From the NCBI RefSeq assembly GCF_003072645.1, contig NZ_CP028897.1, forward strand, positions 2,059,658 through 2,123,657: 64,000 nt of DNA, in the 5' to 3' direction. This DNA is from Dongshaea marina. Lineage in GTDB: Bacteria; Pseudomonadota; Gammaproteobacteria; Enterobacterales; Aeromonadaceae. Under the pieces are notes generated by a model. It saw only the letters and a program-made list of their open reading frames with translations, was not told where the DNA came from and did not search any database. The position numbers and the translations under genes were made by a program. Shown piece after piece: positions 38,173 to 50,417 of this stretch; the stretch's first letter is position 1, and every line of letters begins with the position of its first letter.

Positions 38173-41100
38173 ATGGCTCAAACAACAGAGATAGCCGGTT
38201 GTGTTGTCACTCATCTTCATGGTGATGCCTATTTGATCAACTCCCGGGGGCAAGAGCTTCCGCTGGAGGTTGGGCAGACCATCTCTCCAAACACCATGGT
38301 GGTGACCGGATCTGCAAGCTCTGTGTTGCTGCAGGGCGAGAAATTTAGCCAGCTAGTCTCTGAGAGCAGTGTTTTTAGCTTTCAATCAACCGATGATACA
38401 GATTTTCCCTATCTGTTTAGCCGGGGGGAAGTGAATCTTGACTCTCTGCAGCAGGCTCTTGCGGCTGGAGAAGATCTCACCAGGGTTTTACAAACCGCCA
38501 CATCCGGTGCAGAGGAGAGAGATAGTATTCAACAAGGGGTAACTCTTGAACGTACCGCCGATGAAACCCTGGCAGAGGCGGGATTTGATACATCTTATGC
38601 TCCATCAAACGTCCACGAGGCTCAACATACAGATTCTGTGGAGTATATTAAACCCGCTTCAACCGTCTCCCTGTCTGGACCGGCTCAAGTCTATGAGTCC
38701 GGTGGAGAAGCTCTCTACACCCTCACTTTGGATCGGCCGAGCGATGAACCGATCACCGTCTATATCAACTACTCTCCGGGAACAGCGATTGGCGGTGGTG
38801 TTGACTACTCTGAGGGAGTTAGCTCAGTGACTATTCCTGCCGGTGAAACCTCTGTTAGTTTTACGGTGGATATTGTCGATGATGCCCTGTCAGAGAGCCA
38901 TGAAGAATACAGGGTTTCATTGGCTTCAACTTCGGGAGGCAAGGCATCTCTAGGCACAGAGTCATCGGTAACCACCAGTATTTTGGATGATACAAATGGA
39001 GGTGGTGCCCTGGATGGCCCAGTTGTGACTCTCACCGGCGATCTCAGTGTCGGGGAGTCTTCGGGGGTTGCGAACTACACAGTGAGCCTGGACAAGGCCG
39101 GGGCCGAGGATGTGGTGGTGACCCTCAGCTATGCCGATGGTACGGCGTTGGGAGAGGGTGTTGACTACATGGATGGGGTGGCGACCCTCACCATCCCGGC
39201 GGGGCAGCTCAGCGGCAGTTTCAGCGTCGCCATTACCGATGATGCTCTTTCTGAAAATGCTGAGGATTACACAGTATCCCTTGCCTCAACCTTGGGGGCG
39301 GAATCCTCCTTAGGTAGCAGCACTTCGGTGACCACCAGTATTGTGGATGATACCGGTGGTGGTGGCGCTCTGGATGGCCCAGTTGTGACCCTTACTGGCG
39401 ATCTCAGTGTCGGAGAATCTGCAGGGGTTGCGAACTACACAGTGACTCTGGACAAGGCCGGGGCCCAGGATGTGGTGGTGACTCTTAAGTATGCCGATGG
39501 CACGGCGCTGGGAGAGGGTGTTGATTATACGGATGGGGTGGCGACTCTCATCATCCCGGCGGGGCAATTGAGCGGCAGTTTTACTGTTGCCATCACAGAT
39601 GATGCCCTGTCTGAAAATGCTGAGGATTACACCGTATCCCTTGCCTCAACCTTGGGAGCGGAGTCCTCCTTAGGTAGCAGCACTTCGGTGACCACCACAA
39701 TTGTGGATGACACAAATGGTGGTGGCGCCCTGGACGGTCCGCAAGTCACTCTCTCTGGCGATCTCAGTGTCGGAGAATCTGCAGGGGTTGCGAACTACAC
39801 AGTGAGCCTGGATAAGGTCGGATCCCAGGATGTGGTGGTGACTCTTAATTATGCCGATGGTACGGCGCTGGGAGAGGGGGTTGATTACACGGATGGGGTG
39901 GCGACTCTCACCATCCCGGCGGGGCAGCTGAGTGGCAATTTTACCGTCGCCATCACAGATGATGTCCTGTCTGAAAACAATGAGGATTACACCGTCTCCC
40001 TTGCTTCAACCTTGGGGCGGAATCCTCCTTAGGTAGCAGCACTTCGGTGACCACCAGTATTGTGGATGACACAAATGGTGGTGGTGCCCTGGATGGCCCA
40101 GTTGTCACCCTCAGCGGCGATCTCAGTGTCGGCGAGTCTGCAGGGGTTGCCAACTACACAGTGACCCTGGACAAGGCCGGGGTCCAGGATGTGGTGGTGA
40201 CTCTTAACTATGCCGATGGCACTGCGCTGGGAGATGGTGTTGATTACACCGATGGGGTGGCGACCCTCACCATCCCGGCGGGGGAACTCAGTGGCAATTT
40301 TACGGTTGCGATTACCGATGATGCTCTTTCTGAAAACAATGAGGATTACACCGTCTCCCTTGTCTCAACCTCTGGGGCTGAGTCCTCCTTAGGTAGCAGC
40401 ACTTCGGTCAGCACTACAATAGTGGATGATACTGACGGGGGCGCCCTGGATGGCCCGCAAGTCACTCTCTCTGGTGATCTGAGTGTCGGGGAGTCAGCGG
40501 GTGTCGCCAATTATACAGTGAGCCTGGACAAGGCCGGGGCCCAGGATGTGATGGTGACTCTCAACTATGCCGATGGCACGGCGCTGGGAGAGGGTGTTGA
40601 TTATACGGATGGGGTGGCGACTCTCACCATCCCGGCGGGGGAACTCAGCGGCAGCTTCACCGTCGCCATCACAGATGATGCCCTGTCTGAAAACACTGAG
40701 GATTACACGGTCTCCCTTGCCTCAACCTTGGGGGCGGAATCCTCCCTGGGAGCGAGCACTTCGGTGACCACCACAATTGTGGATGACACAAATGGTGGCG
40801 GTCCCCTGGATGGCCCAGTTGTGACCCTCATTGGCGATCTCAGCGTCGGCGAGTCAGCGGGTGTCGCCAATTATACAGTGAGCCTGGACAAGGCCGGTGC
40901 CCAGGATGTGGTGGTGACTCTTAACTATGCCGATGGCACGGCGCTGGGAGAGGGGGTTGATTACACGGATGGCGTCGCGACCCTCACCATTCCGGCGGGG
41001 CAGCTCAGCGGCAGTTTCACCGTCGCCATCTCAGATGATGATCTGTCTGAAAATGCTGAGGATTACACCGTCTCCCTTGCTTCAACCTATGGGGCTGAGT

Positions 41101-44100
41101 CCTCCTTAGGTAGCAGCACTTCGGTGACCACCAGTATTGTGGATGATACCGATGGTGGCGGCGCCCTGGATGGCCCAGTTGTGACTCTCACCGGTGATCT
41201 CAGTGTCGGAGAATCTGCAGGGGTTGCCAATTATACAGTGAGCCTGGACAAGGCCGGGGCTCAGGATGTGGTGGTGACTCTTAACTATGCCGATGGCACG
41301 GCACTGGGAGAGGGTGTTGATTACACCGATGGGGTGGCGACCCTCACCATCCCGGCGGGGCAATTGATCGGCAGTTTTACGGTTGCGATTACCGATGATG
41401 CCCTATCTGAAAACAATGAGGACTACACCGTCTCCCTTGCTTCAACCTTGGGGGCGGAATCCTCCTTGGGAGCGAGCACTTCGGTCACCACCAGTATCCT
41501 GGATGACACCGACGGCGGTGGTGCCCTGGATGGTCCGGTTGTGACCCTCACCGGCGATCTCAGTGTTGGCGAGGCTGATGGTGCTGCCAACTACACAGTG
41601 ATCCTGGACAAGGCCGGAGCCGAGGATGTGGTGGTGACCCTCAGCTATGCCGATGGCACGGCCCTCGGTGGTGGGGTTGATTACACCGATGGGGTGGCGA
41701 CCCTCACCATCCCGGCTGGGCAGACCAGTGCTAACTTCACGGTGGCACTCACCAACGACATTCTCTCTGAGAGTGCAGAGAATTATCAGGTATCTATTGC
41801 CTCCACCCGGGGGAGTGAATCCTCCCTTGGCGGGAGCACGCAAGTTACGACCACAATTCTTGATAATGATGATTTACAAAGTGTTGCCCTGAACGTGCAT
41901 GAAGCAGATCTATCCTCGGGGAGTGATACTGCCAGCGCTAGCTTTGGGGTCGGAACCGAGGCCTTAGTGTTTGACTTGAGTCCGGCCCAGCAGGCGGCCC
42001 TGGATGCGCTTACCTCTGATGGGGTGAGTCTGCAGTATGCCAATGATGGAACCTCGATTACTGCCCATACGGGGGATCCCGACGATCCCGTGTTCAGGAT
42101 CAGCCTCAATAGCGCCGAAGGTGGCTCGACGGCTGAGGTAGAGCTGTTTAAGGCGATCGACCATCCGGCGGCACAGGGGGCAAACTGGCTGAATACCGAG
42201 TTGGATGTGGTAGCGAAAACTGCCGATGGTGATCGAGTCAGCAGCCAGACTCTGGAGGTGAATTTTCAGGATGCTACTCCCGATCAGGGTCTTAGTGCTT
42301 CACATAATGTCCCAGTGGTTGCCGAGCCAACCTATCAATTGATGACGGTGTTGGATCTCTCCGGCTCCATGTCTTGGATCCCTGAGGCCGATATTGTGGC
42401 TGGTGCGGGAGAGCAGAGCCGGCTGGATGTCTCCAAGGAAGCGATCCGCAACATGGTTACCGAATATGCCCAGGAAGGCGACGTGGTCTTTCACGGTATC
42501 GGGTTTTCTGATCTGGGAGCTACCTCCCAATCCGGTTCGATCACCATCAACAAGGCGGACAGTAATGGTGACGTTGATCTTACTGCTCTGGATAGCTGGC
42601 TCAACGCCTTGGTGGCAGGAGGGGGGACAGACTATGAATTAGCCGCCAATACCCTGAACAGCTATCTGGATGTTCACCGAGATGAAATCAGAGCCGATGA
42701 GGGGCGTCTTTACTTTATCTCGGATGGTGTACCCCTAAGTGGGAATACGGATCCTGGCTATCTGACCGGATTGATGACAAATAACATGCAGGGGGAGAAT
42801 GCCGATGTCTTTGATGAGAACTGGTCGATCGGGATCACTGCAGCAACCTCCAATGATTCATTGATCGCGATGGCAGGGGGGGAGGCCTCGGATCTCCTGA
42901 CCATGACCAGTGCTAATCAACTCAGTGATGCATTGATCTCAACGGTAACGCCTCCCCAGGTCACGGTGAGCGGAGATGCAGTTGCAGATAATCTTGACCT
43001 GGTCGAGGGCGTTACAATCAATTCGGCCAGTATCGGTGGCCAAAGCTACTCTCAGGGGGATTTCCCACTGACTGTGCAGGACTCCGATGGAAAGGCGATT
43101 GGTCAGCTGACTCTGGATTTTTCAACCGGAGCCTACTCCTTCACCCCATCTGGTGAGAGTCTCGAAAGCTTTGTGGTGACCTATGATCTGATCGATAGTG
43201 ACGCGGATGTTTCAGCACCAGCGACCCTTACCTTTGATCTGAGCACCCTCACTTTTGCCCTTAGTGGAGATGGCAGTGTGGCTGAAGGGAATACGGCCAA
43301 CTATCAGCTTACCATTGGAGGGAGCGATATCCAGGCCGGAGAAAGTGTAACGATTCGGATTGATACCCTGGATGGGGTGAGTATCAGCTCCGCCAGTGAA
43401 GGCGTGGATTACAACAGTGCCGATGGCAGCCTTACCATCAGAGGTCCCCATAGTATCGGAGATACCATTCCATTGACGGTCTCTACCACTCAGGATGCTT
43501 TGGCCGAAGGTAATGAGGCATTTGTGCTTCAGATCAGTAATCCCAGTGCGGGGACGGTGATCAATGCCGATGGTTTACCTGTGGCATCATCGAGTGTCGA
43601 GACTACCATCATGGATGCCAGTGAGCTTGATGATCTGACCTTTACCCTCAGTGGAGATGCAAGCGTGGCCGAGGGAGGGGTTGCCAACTACCAAATTACA
43701 TTAGGTGGCAGCGAGATCCTAAGTGGTGAGAGTGTCACCATAGATCTCAATACCCTGGATGGAGTAAGCATTACCAGTGCAACCGAAGGGGTAGACTACA
43801 ACAGCGAAGATGGAACCCTGACCATCAAGGGCCCCCTGAGTAGTGGAGATATCGTTCCATTGACGGTGACCACGCTGCAGGATGCCGAGCTTGAGGGAGA
43901 CGAAGCGTTCCGCCTTGAGATCAGTAACCCCTCCCATGGGGCGGTTAGCGGCTCCGGAGTGGTGGAGACCACTATCACGGATGCGAGTGTACTCGACGAT
44001 CTGACCTTCAGCCTGAGTGGTGACACTAGTGTGGTCGAGGGCAATGCAGCGAGCTACGCAATCACAATTGGTGGCAGTGAGATCCTGACGGGCGAGAGTG

Positions 44101-47100
44101 TGACTGTCCAGCTCGATACCCAAGACGGTGTTTCGATCACATCGGCTACCGAGGGGGTGGACTACAACAGCAAAGATGGCACCCTGACCATCAGCGGCCC
44201 GATGAGTGCGGGCGACAGTTTTGATTTCACGGTGCAGACGACTCAGGATGCGCAGGTTGAGGGTGATGAGGCACTCCGGGTGCAGATCTCTAATCCGAGC
44301 AAGGGCGGCATCAGTGGCATCAGCACTGTGGAAACCACTATCAAGGATGCGAGTGTGCTCGACGATCTGACTTTCAGCCTGAGCGGTGATTCAAGTGTGG
44401 TTGAAGGCAATCAGGCAAACTATGCGATCACCATAGGTGGTAGTGAGATCCTTGCTGGCCAGAGTGTCACTCTGGATCTCAATACCCTGGATGGAGTAAG
44501 CATTACCAGTGCAACCGAAGGGGCAGACTACAACAGCGAAGATGGCACCCTGACCATCAGTGGCCCGAAGAGTGCGGGTGATAGCTTTAACTTTACGGTG
44601 CAGACCAACCAGGATCTGCTCCTTGAGGGGGACGAGGCCTTCCGGGTGCAGATCTCTAATCCGAGCAATGGCAGTATCAGCGGCACCAGTACGCTGGAGA
44701 CCAGCATCACAGATGATGATGCATTGCAGGGGGTGACCCTGGCGGTTGAAGAAAGTGGTTTAGGCACCTCTTCAGATACGGCAACGGGCAGCTTTGTGGC
44801 CGGAACTTCTGAACTCACTTTTGCATTGACCCAGGCTCAGCAAGATGCTCTCGATGCCATCACCTCCAACGGCGCTGCGCTGCAATACAGCAATGATGGC
44901 ACCACAATCACCGCCCATACCGGCAATCCGGCCGATCCGGTATTTCGGGTAAGCTTAACCAGTGATGTGGCAGGCTCCTCTGCGGATGTTGAGTTGTTTA
45001 AGCCAATTGAGCATCCCCAGGTCCAGGGGGAAAATTGGTTGGGTATCGATCTTGGGGTCGAGGCAAAAAATGCAGATGGCGATCTTGTGGGGAGTCAAAC
45101 CCTGACCGTCAATATTCAGGATTCTATTCCCGAAACTCTGCCGGCTGAGAGTGTGGATCTCTCCGGGATCAATAGCTATTCAGGCGATCTTATCACCGGC
45201 TCTCTCAACCTGGTGGAAGGTGCCGAGATCCGCTCAACCACCATCGATTTTGGGGTTGATGCAGAGCAGGGGGTACAGGTCAGAACCTATGTGTTTAAGA
45301 ATGCAAGTACTCTGGAGAGTCCCAATAGCTCTTTGGATATTTATGATGAGAAGGGGGACAAGGTTGGGGAGATCACAGATGAAGGGAATGGATGGTACTC
45401 ACAGGCAATTATTGATGATGCTTCGGTAAACCTTGGAACCTTCAGGATCAATCCCACCACAAGCGAGTACTCCCTTACTCTGAACGATAATCGCAGTCTC
45501 CAGGAGCATTTCAATGTGAACTATGAGCTCCTGGATGTAGATGGTGACATAGTGGCCAGTCACCTTGATTTTGACCTGGGTTCGGCCCTGGATCGATTGA
45601 CCTATGCGTTGAGCGGTGATGCGAATGTGGTCGAGGGTGGCAGCGCAAGCTATGCCATCACCATCGGCGGTACCGATATCCTGGCCGGTGAGAGTGTGAC
45701 GATCAAGCTCGATACCCTGGATGGGGTAAGCATTGCCAGTGCCACCGAAGGAGTGGATTATAGCAGTGCCGATCAGACCCTCACCATCCATGGGCCCCTG
45801 AGCGCAGGGGATTCGGTTCCACTGACGGTCGCCACTGTGGACGATGCATTTGCTGAGAGTCCGGAGTCGTTCCAGCTCCAGATCAGTAGCCCCAGCAACG
45901 GCACAGTGATCGATGGTGGCGGAAGCCCGGTTGCCTCCAGTGCGGTGGAAACCACCATAACCGATGACTCGGGATCGGATCCTCAGGACACGGTAACCGT
46001 GAAGTTGATAGCTGTTGATAGCTCCGGTAATGCCATAGGTAGCAGCACCATCAGTGAGGTTGAAAGCAGTTTTGATTACTCGAGCCGAACCGCTGAGATT
46101 ATTAGTGAAACAGATGCAAACCTGATTGGAACCTCCTCTAATGAGCAGCTCCTCGGGGATAAGGATGTTGCCATCGATGAGTTTTTTGATGCGAAAGAGA
46201 TGTCGGATCAGATGGTGGGCTTTGATGGTCATGATGTCTTTATCTCCGGAGAGGGGGATGATGCTATCTATGGGGGCAACCAGGCGGCGGGATTCAATGC
46301 TTCTGATGGCCTGGATACGGTGATCTACAGGGGGAACTTTGCCGATTACAGCATAGATATGGGAGATCACGGGGTCAACGCTCATATAAATGTGAAAGAT
46401 ACCCGATATAACTCAGCACTTGGCCCGGATGATCCGGCCAACGATGGCGTGGATACCTATGAGTGGGGCGATGATCTCTATAGTGTGGAGCGGTTGCTGT
46501 TTGCCGATGGCTCTTACGTGATTGTTGATGATCAGCTGGTGAAAGAGGGTGAGCAGGCCTACTACAAAGCGATTTTAGTGGACCACAATGGTGATGAGAT
46601 CGCCGGGGCTGCGGGAACCGTGGATGTAACCTTCACCGATGCTACAGCCACACTCAACCAGGATTATAAGGCTTCCAGTGGGCAGGTTGAGCTCAATCAG
46701 ATCTTCAGTGCATCCAGCATTAATGATGCGATTGTGGATACGGCAGAGACCTTCAGTGTCGCTTTGGACGCTAATAGCGCCAATATCACCAGTGCCAGCT
46801 ATGAAAATGTGACCGAAGATACCACGCCTGTGGTGACTACCATAACCGATGCCAGCGTGCTCAGTGAGCTGACCTTTGCCTTGAGTGGGGATGCAGCGGT
46901 AAATGAAGGTGAGTTTGCTCATTACCTCATCACTATTGGAGGGAGTGAAATCCTTGCCGGAGAGAGTATCACCCTTGAGCTTGTCACCCAAGATGGCACC
47001 AGCGTCATTGCGACCGAGGGTGTTGATTATAATAGTGCGGATCAGACCCTGACGATTAATGGTCCCCTGAGTGCGGGACAGACCATACCTGTCACCATCA

Positions 47101-49652
47101 AAACCAATACCGATAGCTGGGTTGAAGGAACTGAGCGCTACCGGGTACGTATCTCATCTCCATCCCAGGGAACAGTTTTGGCGGGTATGGCTATGGTTGA
47201 GACTGGTATCAATGATCTCAATACCCTCAATGATGTTGCTCTGGATGTTCAGGAGTCCGATCTCAGTGGTGCCAGTAGTGATAGTGACTCGGCAAGCTTT
47301 GGTGTCAACGCCAATGATCTGGTGTTTAATCTGGCGGCCGCTGAACTCAATGCTATCACCAGCCTGACTTCGGGAGGAAATAACCTGCAGGTTTCTGGTG
47401 ATGGGACCTCTACCCTCACTATTCATACCGGAGATAGTAATGATCCGGTATTTACCGTCCAGCTCAATAATGGTGAGCCGGCCACGGTTCAAACCACGCT
47501 GTTAAAATCGATTGAGCATGATTCAGCCAACGGCGAGAATATTAAGGCTCTGACATTCACGGTCGATGCCCATGACACTGCGGGTGTCACTGCGGATAGT
47601 GCCAGCCTGACTCTGAATATTCAGGATTGGATCCCGGACACAGTCGCTCCGGTAAGCCAGGCGGTATCGGTCAATATGGATACTGTGACCTACCAGCTGG
47701 TGGTTAGCTTAGATATCTCTGAGTCTATGTGGTGGGATAACGGGGTTCAGTTTGATCTCCTGGATCCCAGCGAGTATGCCACCAAACCTCATGCGATGAA
47801 GGTTGCAATCGAGTCGATTCACAATATGGTGGAAGCCTATGCCAAGGAGGGGGACGTGGTCTTTCACGGGCTCACTTTTGCTGGTGATGCGGGACCCAGA
47901 TCAGCCCCAATCACCATTAGCAAGAGTGATACCCCGGATCTCAGTGCCCTGGACAGCTGGCTCAATAGCCTGACACCCGCCTCCTATACGGATTACTCTG
48001 ATGCAGCCAACGATCTCTATAACTATGTCACCGGGGATGATGGCACCAATGGAGGAGCAGGCTATAAGTCTGAGATAGGCTCAGGCGAGGCCCGCTACTA
48101 CTTTATTTCCGATGGCTTGCCCTATCACGGTGGAGCGGTGGAGGGGCCGGGTCCCGACGCAACCTTCGATGCAAATAACACCCCGGCGGCGCTGCAAGCT
48201 AGTATGGATCGGGTATTAGGTGGCGATCTGTTTGATGAGCATCATGTGTTAGGGATCATGCAGGAGAGTGTCACTAATTATAACGGCTCATCTCCCAGTG
48301 ATTATCTGAATGCGATGGCGGTGGGTGAGTCGGCCCAGGTGACTCAGGTAGACTGGAAGAGCTCGGGAGATCTCAATGATACTCTGGTGGATACGGTCGG
48401 TGAACCACTCCAGGATCTCATCAGTGGAACAGCCTTGCTCCCTTCTGAGCTGATAGAAACTACCTCGATCAATATCGTCTGGGTCAGTGGTACCGGTATT
48501 GAAACCTCGACCTATACCCAGGGTGCGGCCTCCATGACGGTTTATACCACAGGCGGTGCAGCGACCGGTACAGAGATTGGGGTACTGACCTTTGATCACA
48601 GCACCGGGGCCTATAGCTTCAGAGCGAGTGGCGAGAGTACCCAGGACTTTACCCTCAACTATGAGTACGTTGACCGGGACGGTGATTCGGTCAATAGTAG
48701 CATCGATTTTGTGCTCAACGAGAGTCCCGGGCAGTACCAGATCGAAGTGCTGGATCAGCACACGATCGGCTTTGATAATGTGTTGGGGATCTATAAGCTC
48801 GACGCTAATGGGCAGATAGATACCAGCAGCATAGAGATCATTCTCGACTCACAATCCAACATGGTCGATGCGGGGGATGTGTTTTATAAGCACCTTAAGA
48901 CTCTTGACTTTGATGATGATGTGGGCTTTTTCCTCTTAAGTGATGGGGCAGGTACCAGTTTTAATAATGGCCCGGTGAGTGCCAGTAACCTTGAGCTGAC
49001 CCGGGATCCTGGGAGCGGGGAGTATAGTGCAACCCTGGATGGAAGTGGCAGCCCGGTGGCGACCAGCATCTTCTTTAGCCATACCAGCTTTAATACAGAT
49101 GAGACCGATCACTTTGAATTTACCCAAAATGGTGATGGTTCGGTGACCATAGGGATTGAAGATGTCGATAAGGTGCTCAACCCCGGGGGCTATTACGATA
49201 ACGATCTCAATGATGTTGTTTTGCGACTTCGCCCGATACATACCAACAATAACCTGGATGCCAATGATTTTGAGTCCAACAAGATGGTACTGCATGGGGT
49301 GGAAACCGAGGCCACTCAGGAGAACTTCGTGATCCCGGATTATCCAGTTTCAGAGATCAACAGTTTTGAGGTAGAGAAGTTTGATGCGGGGGATCAACTG
49401 GATCTGCGCAATATCATGCAGAGCTATGATCCCGGTAATGTAGCAAATTACCTGGAGCTGGCGTTTAATACCGGCAGCGATGGCGTGGTTGATACTGTAT
49501 TGACGGTCCATACTAATGGCACATCCGGAACCGCTGCCGATGATGTGACCGTGGTGCTGGATAACTTTGATGCCCACGCAGCAAACCCTGGTTGGACTGA
49601 GGAGCAGGCACTGCAGGATCTGCTGGATAACAATAACCTGATCATGCAGTAA
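38173..49652 (+). CDS. Giant LapA-like type-I-secreted adhesin (one frameshift)
   Basis: Predicted surface adhesin of 3,826 residues after repair. Residues 1-150: LapA-type retention module (GDAYLINSRGQELPLEVGQTI, LQQALAAGED) but TATSG where LapA has TAAG. 161-1234: nine Calx-beta-like repeats. 1235-1373, 2183-2321 and 3017-3160: three T1SS-143-like repeats. About 1390-1590 and 3173-3417: two von Willebrand A domains with MIDAS DLSGSM and DISESM. About 1693-2183, plus copies near 2476 and 2898: six Ig-like repeats (SGD.SVVEGN..Y.ITIGGSEI). About 2640-2786: an RTX-like stretch. About 3537-3688: DUF4114-like. The C-terminus ends as a type I secretion target. The frame breaks at 40014-40017; one more G gives STLGAESSLG, as in the sister repeats. 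ATG at 38173 is preferred over TTG at 38167. No secretion or LapD/LapG genes are in the window. Attachment or biofilm formation is inferred. Confidence 0.9.
38653..41874 (+). repeat. Nine tandem Calx-beta-like repeats, period about 360 bases
   Basis: The first copy (38653-39015) is divergent. Eight further copies begin near 39016, 39376, 39736, 40095, 40453, 40813, 41173 and 41533. Each encodes about 120 residues from GPVVTLTGDLSVGES to TSIVDDTNGGGALD. Copies 2-8 are nearly identical at DNA level, the last more diverged. The one-base-short step from copy 4 to copy 5 marks the missing base at 40014-40017. Such arrays easily gain or lose copies and are prone to assembly collapse. Confidence 0.92.
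43250..44722 (+). repeat. Four adjacent Ig-like adhesin repeats (plus two dispersed copies)
   Basis: Copies start near 43250, 43636, 43999 and 44362, each about 360 bases, with LTFSLSGD.SVVEGN, ITIGGSEIL.GESVT, LDGVSITSATEGVDYNS.DGTLTI and ETTI.DAS. Two more copies lie at about 45599-45965 and 46864-47215, separated by other domains. They are more diverged from each other than the N-terminal array. Confidence 0.85.
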
Positions 49653-49673
49653 GCACACCAGACTTACTGCATG
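49643..49673. terminator. Hairpin between the adhesin gene and the convergent downstream gene
   Basis: CATGCAGTAAG (49643-49653) pairs perfectly with CTTACTGCATG (49663-49673), 11 bp, loop of nine. It includes the adhesin stop codon and lies just before the end of the minus-strand gene at 49679. No long T run follows on either side, so efficiency is uncertain. Confidence 0.6.
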
Positions 49674-49678
49674 CTATT

Positions 49679-50284
49679 TCAGGCCGTTTGGGCGGCTTCA
49701 AGATGAGTGCGAAAGGTCGCACTGAACTGTTCATTGTGCAGGTGTGGGCACAGAGTGCCCAGCAGCGGGGCCAACTTGGTGCGTCGCTCACTACTGGGGG
49801 TTGCCAGATAGATAGAGATACAGCGGTTGATGCTATCCTGACCATTGAGCTCGGCTTCGCTGTGTCCCAATAAAAAGGTGTGATAGGTGGCCAGGATCAA
49901 CGGGGCCTCTCTTGGGAAGTTACAGTTGAGGGCTTGCTCCAGAAGATCTTCGAGCAGGAACATGTGGTACTGCTCTTTTTTAGAGCTATCCATATATGAG
50001 AGTGCGGTTCTCAAAAGAGCCAGCTGAGCGATAAACTGAACCCAATTTAACTCAAAGCCTAACAGGGTGACCCTGTCTTTGCCTTTACGCACTGTTTTTT
50101 TATGGCTGAGGCCGTTGTATGCAGTTTTGATCTCAGAGGCGAGCTTTTCACACTGGCCATCGTCACGGAGCATCATCGATTGGCGGGTCACATCAAGCAC
50201 GAAATGGTAGAGGGAGAGCAGGAGCTCCTCATTTGCCCAGAGGATAACTCCTTCTTTGGTTTTGCGCGAAGTAAACTGCAGCAT
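49679..50284 (-). CDS. Conserved hypothetical protein
   Basis: Not recognised. Cytoplasmic-looking protein of 201 residues, mostly helical, with no signal peptide or transmembrane segment. Segments include ILWANEELLLSLYHFVLDVTRQSMMLRD, LLGFELNWVQFIAQLALLRTALSYMD and LEDLLEQALNCNFPREAP. No catalytic motif is apparent. It converges on the adhesin gene and follows the DUF3179 gene on the same strand by 130 bases. Codon use is like that of the housekeeping neighbours. A link to the adhesin is possible by position only. Confidence 0.6.
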   Translation of the reverse strand: MLQFTSRKTKEGVILWANEELLLSLYHFVLDVTRQSMMLRDDGQCEKLASEIKTAYNGLSHKKTVRKGKDRVTLLGFELNWVQFIAQLALLRTALSYMDSSKKEQYHMFLLEDLLEQALNCNFPREAPLILATYHTFLLGHSEAELNGQDSINRCISIYLATPSSERRTKLAPLLGTLCPHLHNEQFSATFRTHLEAAQTA

Positions 50285-50417
50285 TCGGCCTCCTTGGCTT
50301 CTGACATCCCTGATTGAATCAGTTTACGGCCAGCGCTTTCATAAAAAAAGCCTTTGTTGCTGAAAAGTTATTCCAGGAAGGAGTGACCCTGGCGCAGATA
50401 TCCAGGGCCGGAAGCTA

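Noticed and set aside
38653-41874. CRISPR-like or satellite array
   Set aside because: The repeats are 360 bases, directly adjacent, and encode an unbroken protein domain.
1-49652. Genome decay (many true pseudogenes) as an explanation for the broken frames
   Set aside because: All breaks are one-base losses in homopolymers, affect essential TCA genes, and no other decay signs (premature stops by substitution, large deletions, insertions) are present.
49679-50284. A role for the 201-residue protein as LapG, LapD or a secretion component for the adhesin
   Set aside because: It has no signal peptide, transmembrane segment, transglutaminase-like Cys-His-Asp or GGDEF/EAL motif.
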